A DNA stretch of 34,691 nucleotides from an uncultured Clostridia bacterium (GTDB lineage Bacteria > Bacillota > Clostridia > TANB77 > CAG-508), in the NCBI GenBank assembly GCA_944388765.1, contig CALXKA010000012.1, positions 1 to 34,691 of the forward strand, written 5' to 3'. Made by a program: the position numbers and the translations under genes. Under the pieces are notes generated by a model. It saw only the letters and a list, made by a program, of their open reading frames with translations, did no database searches and had not been told where the DNA came from. Positions 1-8,257 of this stretch are shown here, in pieces (the stretch's first letter is position 1; each line of letters opens with the position of its first letter).

Positions 1-7
1 AAGAATT

Positions 8-98
8 GGACAAGATTTTTTTGGATTTACAAATTTTTGTCCTAGCAAGCACTGAATTTGTACTCCCGCACAAATTCAAAAATGGGTTTTGTACCCAT
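8..98. repeat. cluster of three small inverted repeats
   Basis: Three consecutive hairpins lie upstream of the first ORF. The first is an imperfect stem with arms GGACAA (8-13) and TTGTCC (37-42). The second is a perfect 8-bp stem, GAATTTGT (54-61) with ACAAATTC (70-77). The third is a perfect 6-bp stem, ATGGGT (82-87) with ACCCAT (93-98). The stretch is richer in G+C than its surroundings. No T-run follows on the plus strand, so it is not an obvious terminator. An 18-codon minus-strand frame (98 down to 42) runs through it, but I do not call it a gene. It could be a dispersed repeat or the edge of a mobile element; the function is unknown. Confidence 0.5.
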
Positions 99-125
99 AC
101 CCTAAAAATAAAAAAGTGAAAAAAC

Positions 126-443
126 ATGAATGATGAAAAAGTAAATTATGTTATAGATATGATAAAAGATATGGACATAGAAAATAAATTAAGACTAGCA
201 ATATGTATGTGTGACGATTATAGCCATACAAATTTAGTATATGATAAAAAAGAATTGTATAAACACTTTGATAATTTGTTAAGACAAATTAATATTGAAT
301 ACAAGGCTACATTAATAAATTTTGCGAATTATCCTCTGATAATGTTCGAAATGGCAAAAATTATGGAGATGAATTCAGAAGAACAAAATCAAGTAGCATT
401 ATATTTATTCAATAATATTGACTTTCAAATAAAAGATGTATAA
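126..443 (+). CDS. hypothetical protein, 105 aa
   Basis: A 105-residue acidic, helix-rich protein that I do not recognise. It has no signal peptide, membrane segment or cysteine motif. The ATG at 126 has only a poor upstream ribosome site (AAAGTGA), so the start is uncertain. It lies 75 bp before the ribosome-site-backed start of the broken ORF6N gene, on the same strand, so the two may have been one transcript in a small mobile or phage-derived module. Its AT-rich codon use matches the rest of the window. It is probably a real gene because it is a clean frame in an otherwise gene-free stretch, but no function can be assigned. Confidence 0.5.
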   Translation: MNDEKVNYVIDMIKDMDIENKLRLAICMCDDYSHTNLVYDKKELYKHFDNLLRQINIEYKATLINFANYPLIMFEMAKIMEMNSEEQNQVALYLFNNIDFQIKDV

Positions 444-517
444 ATTTGGATAAATTACTTGACAACAACAAACAAATGTTTTATAATATTGCTAATCTAA
501 TACAAGGATGTGAATTT

Positions 518-1429
518 ATGGAAGAAAACAAATTATCAATTCAAAATGAAATATCTAATGAAGAAATAAAAAATTTAATATATACCATAAGAGGAAAACA
601 AGTAATGCTAGATAGTGATGTAGCAATGTTGTATAATTATGAAACTAAAAAAGTAAATCAGGCAGTTAAAAGAAATATAGATAGATTTCCAGAAAGATTT
701 TGCTTTCAGTTAACAGAAGAAGAATTAGAAATTATGTGGTCACAAATTGTGACCACCTCAAAATTAGAAGATAATAAATACAGGAGCAAAAAATATTTAC
801 CTTATGTTTTTACAGAACAAGGGATAGCTATGTTATCAGGAATATTGAAAAGTGAAGTTGCTGTACAAGTTAGTATTAAAATTATGGATGCTTTTGTAGA
901 AATGAGAAAATTTATAAGTATAAATAAGAGTTTATTTGAAAAAGTAATTTCTATTGAAAATAAGATGGATAAGAAATTTATTGAACATGATAAAAAATTT
1001 GATATAATATTCGACCAATTACAACTTAAAGAAAATATCAAGCAAAGAGTATTTTTCGAAGGTCAAATATATGATGCATATAGTATCATTATTGATATTA
1101 TTAAAAAAGCAAACAAGAAAATCCTAATTATTGACAATTATGTGGATGATAGCATTTTAAAAATGTTAACTAAAAAGAAAAGTAATGTAGAGGTGGTTAT
1201 CTTAACATCTAACAAAAGTAACATTCAAAATATAGACATTCAAAAATTTAATAAATAATATCCTATTTTAAAAGTTGCTAGAACAAATAAATTTCATGAT
1301 AGATTTATCATCATCGATAACAAAGAAATGTATCATTTAGGTGCATCTATAAAGGATTTAGGAAAAAAGTGTTTTGGAATTAATAAAATAGAAGATAAAG
1401 AGATTATAGAAAAAATTATCAATTTATAA
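518..1429 (+). pseudogene. ORF6N-domain (KilA/antirepressor-type) protein with in-frame TAA
   Basis: The ATG at 518 follows AAGGATG and is preferred over a TTG at 446. The N-terminal ~120 residues match the ORF6N DNA-binding domain of phage and mobile-element antirepressors: IRGKQVMLDSDVAMLY, then a VKRN-x-RFPERFCFQLT block, then YVFTEQGIAMLSG. A coiled linker and a C-terminal part follow. TAA at 1256-1258 interrupts the frame, but the same frame continues open to TAA at 1427-1429 and encodes a conserved-looking tail with HDRFIIID and YHLGASIKDLG, resembling a phospholipase-D-like half-motif. CAA (Gln) to TAA is the simplest change. The truncated product would be 246 aa, against about 303 aa intact. 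Either it is a recent pseudogene or the ORF6N part alone still works. Confidence 0.8.
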
Positions 1430-1432
1430 AAA

Positions 1433-1464
1433 ACTTTGGAGAGTTAAATACAACTCTCCAAAGT
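1433..1464 (-). terminator. terminator between convergent pseudogenes
   Basis: A perfect 13-bp hairpin (arms 1433-1445 and 1452-1464, core CTTTGGAGAGTT, 6-nt loop). On the minus strand it is followed by TTTTTT, so it mainly ends the amidotransferase/nucleotidase transcript. On the plus strand it is preceded by an A-run and followed by AAAATTT, so it may also act weakly for the ORF6N gene. Confidence 0.85.
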
Positions 1465-1469
1465 AAAAT

Positions 1470-2114
1470 TTAGAAAAATTTATTAATGAAATGACTAAAA
1501 AATAAGAAGTCATTAACCCTTTCAGGATGCCATTGAACTCCTACAATATTATCCTTTTCTATGGCTTCAATGGTACCATCTTCAGCTTTAGCAGAAACAT
1601 TAAAACCATATGCTACATCTTTTATAGATTGATGATGGAATGAATTTACATATGCACTACTATTATATATTTCATGCAAAAAACTATTTTCCTTAATATT
1701 AATTTTATGCAATTTATCATTTAAGTTATGATTGTTAATATTTTGATTTAAGCTACCTCCAAAATAAACATTTATTGATTGAAGACCACCACATATTCCT
1801 AAAATAGGTTTATTAGCATTAGCAAATAATTCAATTATCGCTTTATCTAATTTAAACTCATCAACATCATATTTTTTACCGTCAATAGGTTCTTCATCAT
1901 AATAACTAGGATTTATATCAATGCAACTTCCCGTTACAATAAGTCAATCACATATATTACAAACTGTTTCTAAGTTTTTGTCAGAAACAATAGGAAATAA
2001 TAATACATCTAATTCATCAAATATATTTTTATAATGTTCTGTTAAATAATATCTATTATTAAACGGTGTTTCTTCTTTTATATTTTCAATTCTTTCAATT
2101 ATTGCTAATATCAT
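1470..2114 (-). pseudogene. class I glutamine amidotransferase (peptidase C26, PuuD-like), in-frame TGA
   Basis: Read from the ATG at 2114, the frame encodes a ~214-residue gamma-glutamyl-gamma-aminobutyrate hydrolase-like class I amidotransferase. The nucleophile motif GICGGLQ, a FHHQ block and the catalytic VQWHPE are all present. Codon 57 is TGA (1944-1946) where the family has Gly (D-G-LIVTG), a single GGA to TGA change. The ATG lies inside the end of the upstream nucleotidase gene (20-nt overlap), so the two were translationally coupled. Only the part after the stop carries catalytic residues, so the product is inactive unless the stop is read through. This family hydrolyses gamma-glutamyl amides. 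Confidence 0.82.
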
Positions 2115-2712
2115 TTTTATCCTCCTTAATACGTTTAATTTTATAGTATATATCGTACCAACTATATGCCCTTGTTAAATCAGCAAATTCAATGTTTCTA
2201 TTATATGGATAATCAAATATAATTATATTAGTGTTACCAATCAATTTTCTTAAATTAATTGGATCATCTTCGATCATAATATTTATATTATGATCTTTAC
2301 AATATTTTCCTTTATCTTTAACATCAAATATAATTTTATCATAATATATTCTATTCTCCTTTAACCATTTTTTGGTGATTACTTCAACATCTTTTTTTAA
2401 AATATCAGGAAACCATTCATCATTATTCTTTCTTGCAGTTATTATATAAATTAGATTGCCTTCATTTTTTAATCTGTTGATAACCTCTGAAGCATATTTC
2501 TTTGCTGGTAATTTAACCACTAAACTTTCTCTATATTTATTCCAAAATTGATGTGCAATATTTTCTTCCCATAAAAACATATCAGTAGTATCTATAACAT
2601 TAATATTTTCTAGCTTATATTTACCTAATTCATCACAAAACTTTGTACCATAATCTATACAAAAATTATATTGCGAGTTTAAAACACCATCAATGTCTAT
2701 TCCTATTTTCAT
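2095..2712 (-). CDS. HAD-family 5'(3')-deoxyribonucleotidase-like protein
   Basis: A 205-residue HAD-superfamily protein of the NT5C type (cytosolic deoxynucleotidase family). Motif I is DIDGVL close to the N terminus, with the two catalytic aspartates; IITAR supplies the motif II Thr, a Lys-rich stretch supplies motif III, and IEDDP supplies the motif IV acids. Such enzymes remove phosphate from (deoxy)nucleoside monophosphates or related small phosphoesters; the substrate here is not known. The start at 2712 is chosen over the upstream TTG because GGAGG sits 5 nt before it. It heads a two-gene minus-strand operon with the broken amidotransferase and ends in TGA, which shows that TGA is a normal stop here. 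Confidence 0.75.
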   Translation of the reverse strand: MKIGIDIDGVLNSQYNFCIDYGTKFCDELGKYKLENINVIDTTDMFLWEENIAHQFWNKYRESLVVKLPAKKYASEVINRLKNEGNLIYIITARKNNDEWFPDILKKDVEVITKKWLKENRIYYDKIIFDVKDKGKYCKDHNINIMIEDDPINLRKLIGNTNIIIFDYPYNRNIEFADLTRAYSWYDIYYKIKRIKEDKNDISNN

Positions 2713-3041
2713 ATTGTCCTCCAAGAATTATATTTTAATAGAATTATAATATAAATAGAAAAAATTTACTATACTTACATTGAAAATTAATAGCAATTCG
2801 TATATAATATTTTTAGAAAGAGAACAAAGTTCGTAGCTTGTATGTGAGTGGCTCCAAAATCTTTTTTTCGTAGAACTATTTGAAAGTGTATTGCAATAAG
2901 CAAGTTTAAAGAAAACGAAAAAGTAAATATCATTTCATATAAATAAGTACATTTAGTTGACTTGTTTTTGGAAATAAAAGCAGACAATAGCTTCAAATAT
3001 TAAAAAAGAAGTTTTTGTAATATGATAGCTATAATTAAAAG
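2713..3041. other. intergenic region, no gene recognised
   Basis: About 330 bp without a convincing gene. It holds the minus-strand promoter at 2768-2796. The rest (about 2815-3000) has a slightly different base mix and a minus-strand frame of 69 codons with no ribosome site and no recognisable content. It may be the remnant of a lost gene. Confidence 0.5.
2768..2796 (-). promoter_or_regulatory. sigma-A promoter for nucleotidase/amidotransferase operon
   Basis: On the minus strand, TTGCTA (2796-2791), a 17-nt spacer and TATAGT (2773-2768), about 55 nt before the nucleotidase start codon. Confidence 0.55.
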
Positions 3042-3074
3042 AGAAAAAGACAGTACAATGAACTGTCTTTTTCT
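3042..3074 (-). terminator. bidirectional terminator
   Basis: A perfect 13-bp hairpin (arms 3042-3054 and 3062-3074, AGAAAAAGACAGT, 7-nt loop) whose own arms supply T-runs in both directions. It lies just after the minus-strand gene that ends at 3095. Confidence 0.85.
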
Positions 3075-3094
3075 GATGTGGTTATAATCTACGA

Positions 3095-3685
3095 TTACAG
3101 CATATTCCTATTTTTGAAGAATCTAATTAAATCAGGCAATCCACAAGTCTCACCTTTATCGATTTCTATCTCATGTTCCAAAACATCAGCTGTAAGTTCA
3201 GGGTCGAAACAATCACTTAATTCCTCGATTAAATCCGAGATTGTTAAAGTTTCTTTGGTAGAGTTATTCATAATAATCGGAATTCTGTTAGCTTTGAATT
3301 GCTTGTTTTCATCGACCCTTCCAACAATAGCGTGATACCGATACAAAAACCATGCAGTATTGTTAGAAGTATCAAAAGCAATCTGACAAATAGGTAACGA
3401 GTGATACCATGGAGCACTAGCACTAACAAGGTTGTTGCAGACAAGAAAATTCAAGACATCACCTTCATACCAAGCAACAACATTTAAATTAGCAGCACTA
3501 TGTTCATCAATAAATTCAAATACTGTATTTTTATACTGAGTTAATATGCTAGGTCTTCCAGGAATAATCCAACCGTTTATTCCGTTTTTTGCTATAATGT
3601 GATGCAGGTCACCAGAATAGAGCTCGTAACCTACACACCGCAACATCTCATCAATTACCACTGTTAGTTCTTCTTTTGACAACAT
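3095..3685 (-). CDS. hypothetical protein, 196 aa, atypical codon use
   Basis: A 196-residue soluble protein that I do not recognise. It starts at an ATG with a strong AAGGAGG site 7-8 nt upstream, and it has its own promoter and terminator, so it is a real single-gene unit. It contains aromatic-rich stretches (APWYHSLPIC, TAWFLYRYHA) and an acidic C-terminal third. Its codon use differs from its neighbours: it has more G/C-ending codons and uses CGG for Arg twice (in LRCVGY and LYRYHA), while the conserved genes of this window use none. This suggests horizontal gain. A stress or immunity-type cargo gene is possible but unsupported. Confidence 0.7.
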   Translation of the reverse strand: MLSKEELTVVIDEMLRCVGYELYSGDLHHIIAKNGINGWIIPGRPSILTQYKNTVFEFIDEHSAANLNVVAWYEGDVLNFLVCNNLVSASAPWYHSLPICQIAFDTSNNTAWFLYRYHAIVGRVDENKQFKANRIPIIMNNSTKETLTISDLIEELSDCFDPELTADVLEHEIEIDKGETCGLPDLIRFFKNRNML

Positions 3686-3773
3686 ATGTATTCCTCCTTG
3701 ATAATAAAAATATTTGCTAGTTACATATCCTTATTATTTTATAACCACACCTGTATAAAAAATTTATAATAAT

Positions 3774-3803
3774 ATTATAGCACAAAAAAACTAGTATTTA
3801 CAA
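3774..3803 (-). promoter_or_regulatory. sigma-A promoter for the 196-aa orphan
   Basis: On the minus strand, TTGTAA (3803-3798), an 18-nt spacer and a perfect TATAAT (3779-3774). It is 89 nt before the start codon, leaving a leader of roughly 80 nt. Confidence 0.65.
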
Positions 3804-3931
3804 CGCTTTGCGACTATAAAGGTTGAGCTTTTGTTAATGCCTAATATAAAAATGTTCAATCCAAAAAATAGTTCAAAATTTGCAAAATAAGGTGAAGAAT
3901 TAAGTATTTATTAATGATCAAGCAAATGTGA

Positions 3932-3963
3932 AAATACATAAATAGGGAAATACATAAATAGGG
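3932..3963 (+). repeat. 16-bp perfect tandem duplication
   Basis: AAATACATAAATAGGG occurs twice head to tail (3932-3947 and 3948-3963), followed by a partial third copy. It ends 13 bp before the -35 box of the ftsY promoter. Confidence 0.9.
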
Positions 3964-3976
3964 AAATATATTAATC

Positions 3977-4005
3977 TTGCCGAGATATAATATTTATGAT
4001 ATAAT
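3977..4005 (+). promoter_or_regulatory. sigma-A promoter for ftsY
   Basis: TTGCCG (3977-3982), a 17-nt spacer and a perfect TATAAT (4000-4005), 39 bp before the ftsY ATG. Confidence 0.7.
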
Positions 4006-4044
4006 ACCAATACATTAAAATTAAAGAAAAGGAATAAAAAGAAA

Positions 4045-4950
4045 ATGGGATTTTTTGAAAAATTAAAACAAGGAATGAGTAAAACAAAAACATCATTAGA
4101 TGAAAAAATAAACAATGTATTTAAAAGCTTTAAAAAAGTAGATGATGACTTTTTAGATGAATTAGAAGAAGTATTAATAATGTCAGATATAGGTATGGAT
4201 ACTTCAATAAAAATAATGAATAATCTAAGGCAAAGAATAAAAAAAGAAAAAATACAAGATGAAGAAGAAATAAAAGAAGCTCTTAGAGAAGAAATGATAC
4301 AAATATTATCAAAAACAGATATAAATTTAAAATTAAATACAAATCCATCAGTAATATTAGTAATAGGAGTAAACGGAGTAGGTAAAACGACTTCAATCGG
4401 AAAAATTGCAAATAGATTAGCAAAAGATGGAAAGAAAGTAGTAATTGCAGCAGCAGATACTTTCCGCGCAGCAGCAGTTGAACAACTTGAAATTTGGGCT
4501 AAAAGAGCAGGAGCTGATATTGTAAAAAGAGAAGAAGGAGTTGATCCAGCATCTGTTGTATATGATGCAATAAAAATAACAAGACAAAAAAATGCAGATG
4601 TATTGATTGTAGATACAGCAGGGAGATTGCATAATAAAAAATACTTAATGGATGAGTTAAGAAAAATTCAAAAAGTAATAAAAAAAGAGATGAATGAATG
4701 TGATGAAGAAGTACTATTAGTAATAGATGGAACAACAGGACAAAATGCAATATCACAAGTAAAAGCATTTAAAGAAGAAGCAGATATAACAGGTCTTGTA
4801 TTAACAAAGTTAGATGGTACAGCAAAAGGTGGAGTTGTAATAGGAATTGTAGAAGAAAACAATATACCTGTAAAATTTATTGGGGTTGGAGAACAAATAG
4901 ATGATATGGAAGTATTTAATGCAGAAGACTTTGTAAAGGCTATAATATAA
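4045..4950 (+). CDS. ftsY: signal recognition particle receptor FtsY
   Basis: SRP receptor GTPase, which pairs with Ffh at the membrane to deliver ribosome-nascent chains to SecYEG. At 301 residues it is the short, soluble Firmicute form without a long acidic A domain. The helical N domain is about residues 1-95, followed by the G domain: GVNGVGKT (108-115), DTFRAAA (138-144), DTAG (190-193) and TKLDG (254-258), ending with the GxGE motif (GVGEQIDD). It has its own promoter. ffh and smc are not adjacent in this window. Identification is secure. Confidence 0.97.
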   Translation: MGFFEKLKQGMSKTKTSLDEKINNVFKSFKKVDDDFLDELEEVLIMSDIGMDTSIKIMNNLRQRIKKEKIQDEEEIKEALREEMIQILSKTDINLKLNTNPSVILVIGVNGVGKTTSIGKIANRLAKDGKKVVIAAADTFRAAAVEQLEIWAKRAGADIVKREEGVDPASVVYDAIKITRQKNADVLIVDTAGRLHNKKYLMDELRKIQKVIKKEMNECDEEVLLVIDGTTGQNAISQVKAFKEEADITGLVLTKLDGTAKGGVVIGIVEENNIPVKFIGVGEQIDDMEVFNAEDFVKAII

Positions 4951-4991
4951 AAATAGTTAAAGGGGAAAATATATTAGAGGAGGAAAAAATA

Positions 4992-7889
4992 GTGGAAGAA
5001 AATAAAAATAACCCTAAAAATAAAACAGAAGAAAAAGTAGAAACAATCTTAGATACAGGAAATACAAGAGAAACAAAAGAAAGAAACAAAAAAAAGAATA
5101 ATAGAACAAGAATGATGCTAGTATTATTATTTATTGCGATATTTGCAGTAATTAGCTATATTCAATTAAGAGGAAGCTATTTAGAATATCAAGAGTTAGG
5201 AGAACAATATATACAAATTTTTTACACAAATTTAATTTATAAATATGCTATTATGGCAGTAAATTTTGTAATATTATACTTCATAATTTATATGACTAAT
5301 AGAGGAATAAAAAAAGGATTAACACCATTTTTTGAAAAAGAAAATAAAAAAATACCAAAACTACCAAATAAATCATTATCATTAGTAATATCTGCGATAG
5401 TAAGTATAATAGTATCAGCTGTATTTATGCAAAAAATAATGTTGGCGATAAACAATACATCTTTTGGAATACAAGATCCAATATTTAATTTAGATATTTC
5501 ATATTATATGTTTATAAAACCAATACTAGAAGCAGCTATACTTTACTTTATATTCACAGTTGTAGGGTTAACACTATATATGGCTTTATACTATGTAATA
5601 GTATTTAATATGTATTTCGATGGAATAGATAGAAAAATGTTAAAACAAAGTCTATTTATGAAAAAATTAATTAGAAATATAATGTTACTTGCAATTGGAA
5701 TAGCTTTAATTACAGTATTAAATACACAAAACATAATGCAAGGAAAAATACTTACAGTAGATGAGGATATTGAGATTATAGGAGCAGGAATAACAGAAGC
5801 AACAATAAAATTATGGGGATATGTAATATTTGCATTTATAATAGTAATATTTGCATATAGAGCAATAAAAGCATTTAAAGAAGAAAAAACAAGTAAAGTA
5901 TTAAAAAATTTAGCAGTAATACCAGGATATCTAGTTACACTATTTATTGTAATGGTTGGATTTGATCTAATATTTGTGAACTCAAATGAAATAGACAAAG
6001 AAAAAGAGTATATCCAACAAAATATAGATAATACAAAAAGTGCATATAATATAAATATAGAAGAAAAAAACATTGAAAATTCAGGAACAATAACAGAAGA
6101 AGAAGTAGATGAAAATCAAAATATAATTAATAATATACCAATAATGACACAAGATGCAGTACTTACAACATTAGAAGATAATCAAACAGAAACAGGATAT
6201 TTTTCATACAGAAATGCAAATTTAGCAAATTATAAAATAAATGGACAAACACAAACAGTATATATAGCACCAAGAGAAATAAAAAATGATGATAGGACAT
6301 ATAATAATAAAACATATGAATATACACACGGAATGGGAGCTATTATAGCATCAGCTACACAAAGTACAGAAACAGGAAATGTACAATATGTACAAAAAGA
6401 AATTTCAGGTAGTGATGAGAAAATAAATATCGAACAACCTCGAATATATTTTGGATTAGAAACAAATGATATAATTGCGACAAACGCAAGAAACAAACAA
6501 GAATATGATTATACAGATCAAAATGGAACAGAATATACTTCAACATATGATGGAAAAGCTGGTTTACAACTAAATTTCTTAGATAGAATAATTTTAGGAA
6601 TAACAAAAGGAGATTTAAAATTAGCATTTTCAAATGAAGTAACAGATGATAGTAAAATATTAATAAATAGACAGATAATTACAAGAGCGAAGAAAGCATT
6701 ACCATATTTAATATATGATGAAAATCCATATACTGTTATAACAGATGATGGAAGAATAGTTTGGGTAATAGATGCATATACAGTATCTAGTAGTTATCCA
6801 TATTCACAATATACTACAATAGAACATGATGGAATTCATGAAAATATTAATTATATAAGAAACTCTGTAAAAGTACTAGTAGATAGCTATGATGGAACAA
6901 TCTCATATTATATCACAGATAGAACAGACCCAATTGCAATGGCATATAGAAATATATATCCTACATTATTTATGGACTTAGATGAAGAAATACCAAAAGA
7001 TATACAACAACATTTAGTATATCCACAATTTCTATATGATGTCCAAGCAGAAATATTAAAAGTATATCACAATGTGAAACCAGATGTGTTATATAGAGCA
7101 GATGACTTATGGGATATAGCAAAATATAATACTGTAAGAAATAGTAGATCAACAGGAACATATATGGAATCATATTATACAATGGTAGATGATAATGGAA
7201 ATGAAGAACTAGGATTAGTTCAAATATACACACCTGATGAAAAACAAAATATAATTTCATATTTAGTAGGAACAACAGATGGTAGTACAAATAAATTAAC
7301 ATTACAAAAATTTTCAGCAGATAGCAATATAGTAGGACCAATGCAATTAGATAATCAAATAGAAGAAGATGCAGCAATATCAGCAGAACTAGAAGCATTA
7401 AACACAACTGGAACAAGATTGACAAAAGAAATGATAATAGTTCCAATAAATAATACATTACTATATGTAGAGCCTATATATCAAACAATGCTAAATGAAT
7501 CAGAAATACCATTATTAAAAAAGGTCATAGTTGCATCTGGAAATAAAGTAGCAATAGGAGATAATTTAGTTAAAGCTTTACAAAATCTTCTATCTCAATA
7601 TGCTGTTGATATAGAGGTAGAAAATACAGATGATATTAATGGATTAATTGACTCAATAATAAAGGCAAATGACAATTTAACACAGTCAAATGATAGTAAC
7701 GATTGGGAAATGATGGGAAGTGACTTGAAAAGATTACAAGAACTAATTAATTCATTAAAAGAATTAAAGGAAGAAGAAGATAAAAAGAAAGAAGAAATAA
7801 TAAATGATGAGACACAAAATAATAATATAGAAGAAAATATTATACAAAATGATGTATTACAAGATAATACATCAATAGTAAATGAATAA
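4992..7889 (+). CDS. UPF0182 family membrane protein
   Basis: A 965-residue UPF0182 (COG1615) protein starting at GTG with an AGAGGAGG site 8 nt upstream. The N-terminal ~330 residues carry about seven hydrophobic segments, the first near 33-53. A large extracytoplasmic domain follows (about 340-890, rich in Tyr and Asn, with the family-like stretch YDENPYTVITDDGRIVWVIDAYT split over 715-735). The C-terminal ~50 residues are a Glu/Lys/Asn-rich, probably disordered tail. The molecular function of the family is not established. It is 41 bp after ftsY, probably on the same transcript, and is followed by a hairpin at 7901-7938. Confidence 0.9.
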   Translation: MEENKNNPKNKTEEKVETILDTGNTRETKERNKKKNNRTRMMLVLLFIAIFAVISYIQLRGSYLEYQELGEQYIQIFYTNLIYKYAIMAVNFVILYFIIYMTNRGIKKGLTPFFEKENKKIPKLPNKSLSLVISAIVSIIVSAVFMQKIMLAINNTSFGIQDPIFNLDISYYMFIKPILEAAILYFIFTVVGLTLYMALYYVIVFNMYFDGIDRKMLKQSLFMKKLIRNIMLLAIGIALITVLNTQNIMQGKILTVDEDIEIIGAGITEATIKLWGYVIFAFIIVIFAYRAIKAFKEEKTSKVLKNLAVIPGYLVTLFIVMVGFDLIFVNSNEIDKEKEYIQQNIDNTKSAYNINIEEKNIENSGTITEEEVDENQNIINNIPIMTQDAVLTTLEDNQTETGYFSYRNANLANYKINGQTQTVYIAPREIKNDDRTYNNKTYEYTHGMGAIIASATQSTETGNVQYVQKEISGSDEKINIEQPRIYFGLETNDIIATNARNKQEYDYTDQNGTEYTSTYDGKAGLQLNFLDRIILGITKGDLKLAFSNEVTDDSKILINRQIITRAKKALPYLIYDENPYTVITDDGRIVWVIDAYTVSSSYPYSQYTTIEHDGIHENINYIRNSVKVLVDSYDGTISYYITDRTDPIAMAYRNIYPTLFMDLDEEIPKDIQQHLVYPQFLYDVQAEILKVYHNVKPDVLYRADDLWDIAKYNTVRNSRSTGTYMESYYTMVDDNGNEELGLVQIYTPDEKQNIISYLVGTTDGSTNKLTLQKFSADSNIVGPMQLDNQIEEDAAISAELEALNTTGTRLTKEMIIVPINNTLLYVEPIYQTMLNESEIPLLKKVIVASGNKVAIGDNLVKALQNLLSQYAVDIEVENTDDINGLIDSIIKANDNLTQSNDSNDWEMMGSDLKRLQELINSLKELKEEEDKKKEEIINDETQNNNIEENIIQNDVLQDNTSIVNE

Positions 7890-7900
7890 AAATTAATAAA

Positions 7901-7938
7901 AAAACCACCATAATATAAAGAATATTAAAGGTGGTTTT
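7901..7938 (+). terminator. hairpin after UPF0182 gene that also covers the next ribosome site
   Basis: A perfect 9-bp stem, AAAACCACC (7901-7909) with GGTGGTTTT (7930-7938), a 20-nt loop and a T-run. It looks like a terminator, but the GGTGG arm is also the ribosome-binding site of the gene starting at 7940. The hairpin could therefore reduce both read-through and translation of that gene. Confidence 0.6.
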
Positions 7939-7939
7939 T

Positions 7940-8230
7940 ATGTTTTTAAAAAAGAAAAAAGTAAATTTATTAGAAAAATCAATTGAAGAATTAAATAAAA
8001 TAATGCAAGAAGGAAATTTTATAGAACTTAGCTATTTATTAGGAAATAAAAAAGAAATGCTTATTAGAAATTTTTTTGCTGGAATTTCTAGGGGAGTAGG
8101 AATAGGAATAGGAGTTACAATAATAACAGCACTTTTAGTAATGATATTGCAAAAAATAGTAACATTAAATATACCAATAATAGGAGAATATATAGCAGAT
8201 ATCGTTGAAATAGTACAAAGAAGCAGATAA
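7940..8230 (+). CDS. DUF5665 family small membrane protein
   Basis: A 96-residue protein of the DUF5665 type: a charged N-terminal helix (about 1-45), then the signature RNFFAGISRGVGIGIG leading into one hydrophobic segment (about 58-82), then IPIIGEYIADIVEIVQ. Its function is unknown. The ATG at 7940 is chosen over a GTG at 7931 because AAGGTGG lies 5 nt upstream. It is only 50 bp after the UPF0182 gene, with a hairpin in the gap. Confidence 0.8.
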   Translation: MFLKKKKVNLLEKSIEELNKIMQEGNFIELSYLLGNKKEMLIRNFFAGISRGVGIGIGVTIITALLVMILQKIVTLNIPIIGEYIADIVEIVQRSR

Positions 8231-8257
8231 AAAGTTTTATCAATTAGAACAAAAAAA

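Larger units (their letters stand above)
3686..4044. other. divergent intergenic region between orphan gene and ftsY
   Basis: About 360 bp holding the minus-strand promoter (3774-3803), a short G+C-richer stretch around 3801-3840 (CAACGCTTTGCGACTATAAA) of unknown role, a 16-bp tandem duplication (3932-3963) and the ftsY promoter (3977-4005). No gene was seen. Confidence 0.6.

Noticed and set aside
42..98. 18-codon minus-strand ORF through the hairpins
   Set aside because: It has no ribosome-binding site, and its codons are dictated by the inverted repeats.
229..233. Altered KMSKS loop (KMGKT) in TyrRS, residue numbers
   Set aside because: It is a normal variant for bacterial tyrosyl-tRNA synthetases.
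1944..1946. TGA read as Gly, as in the Gracilibacteria/SR1 genetic code
   Set aside because: The nucleotidase gene directly upstream ends in TGA at a normal length, and the neighbouring broken gene has TAA. The rest of the genome signature is Firmicute, so a plain nonsense change is simpler.
2787..2996. 69-codon minus-strand ORF
   Set aside because: It has no ribosome site and no recognisable content, and it lies upstream of the nucleotidase promoter.
4992..7889. Large minus-strand ORFs inside the UPF0182 gene
   Set aside because: They are hydrophobic shadow frames caused by the AT-rich coding strand.
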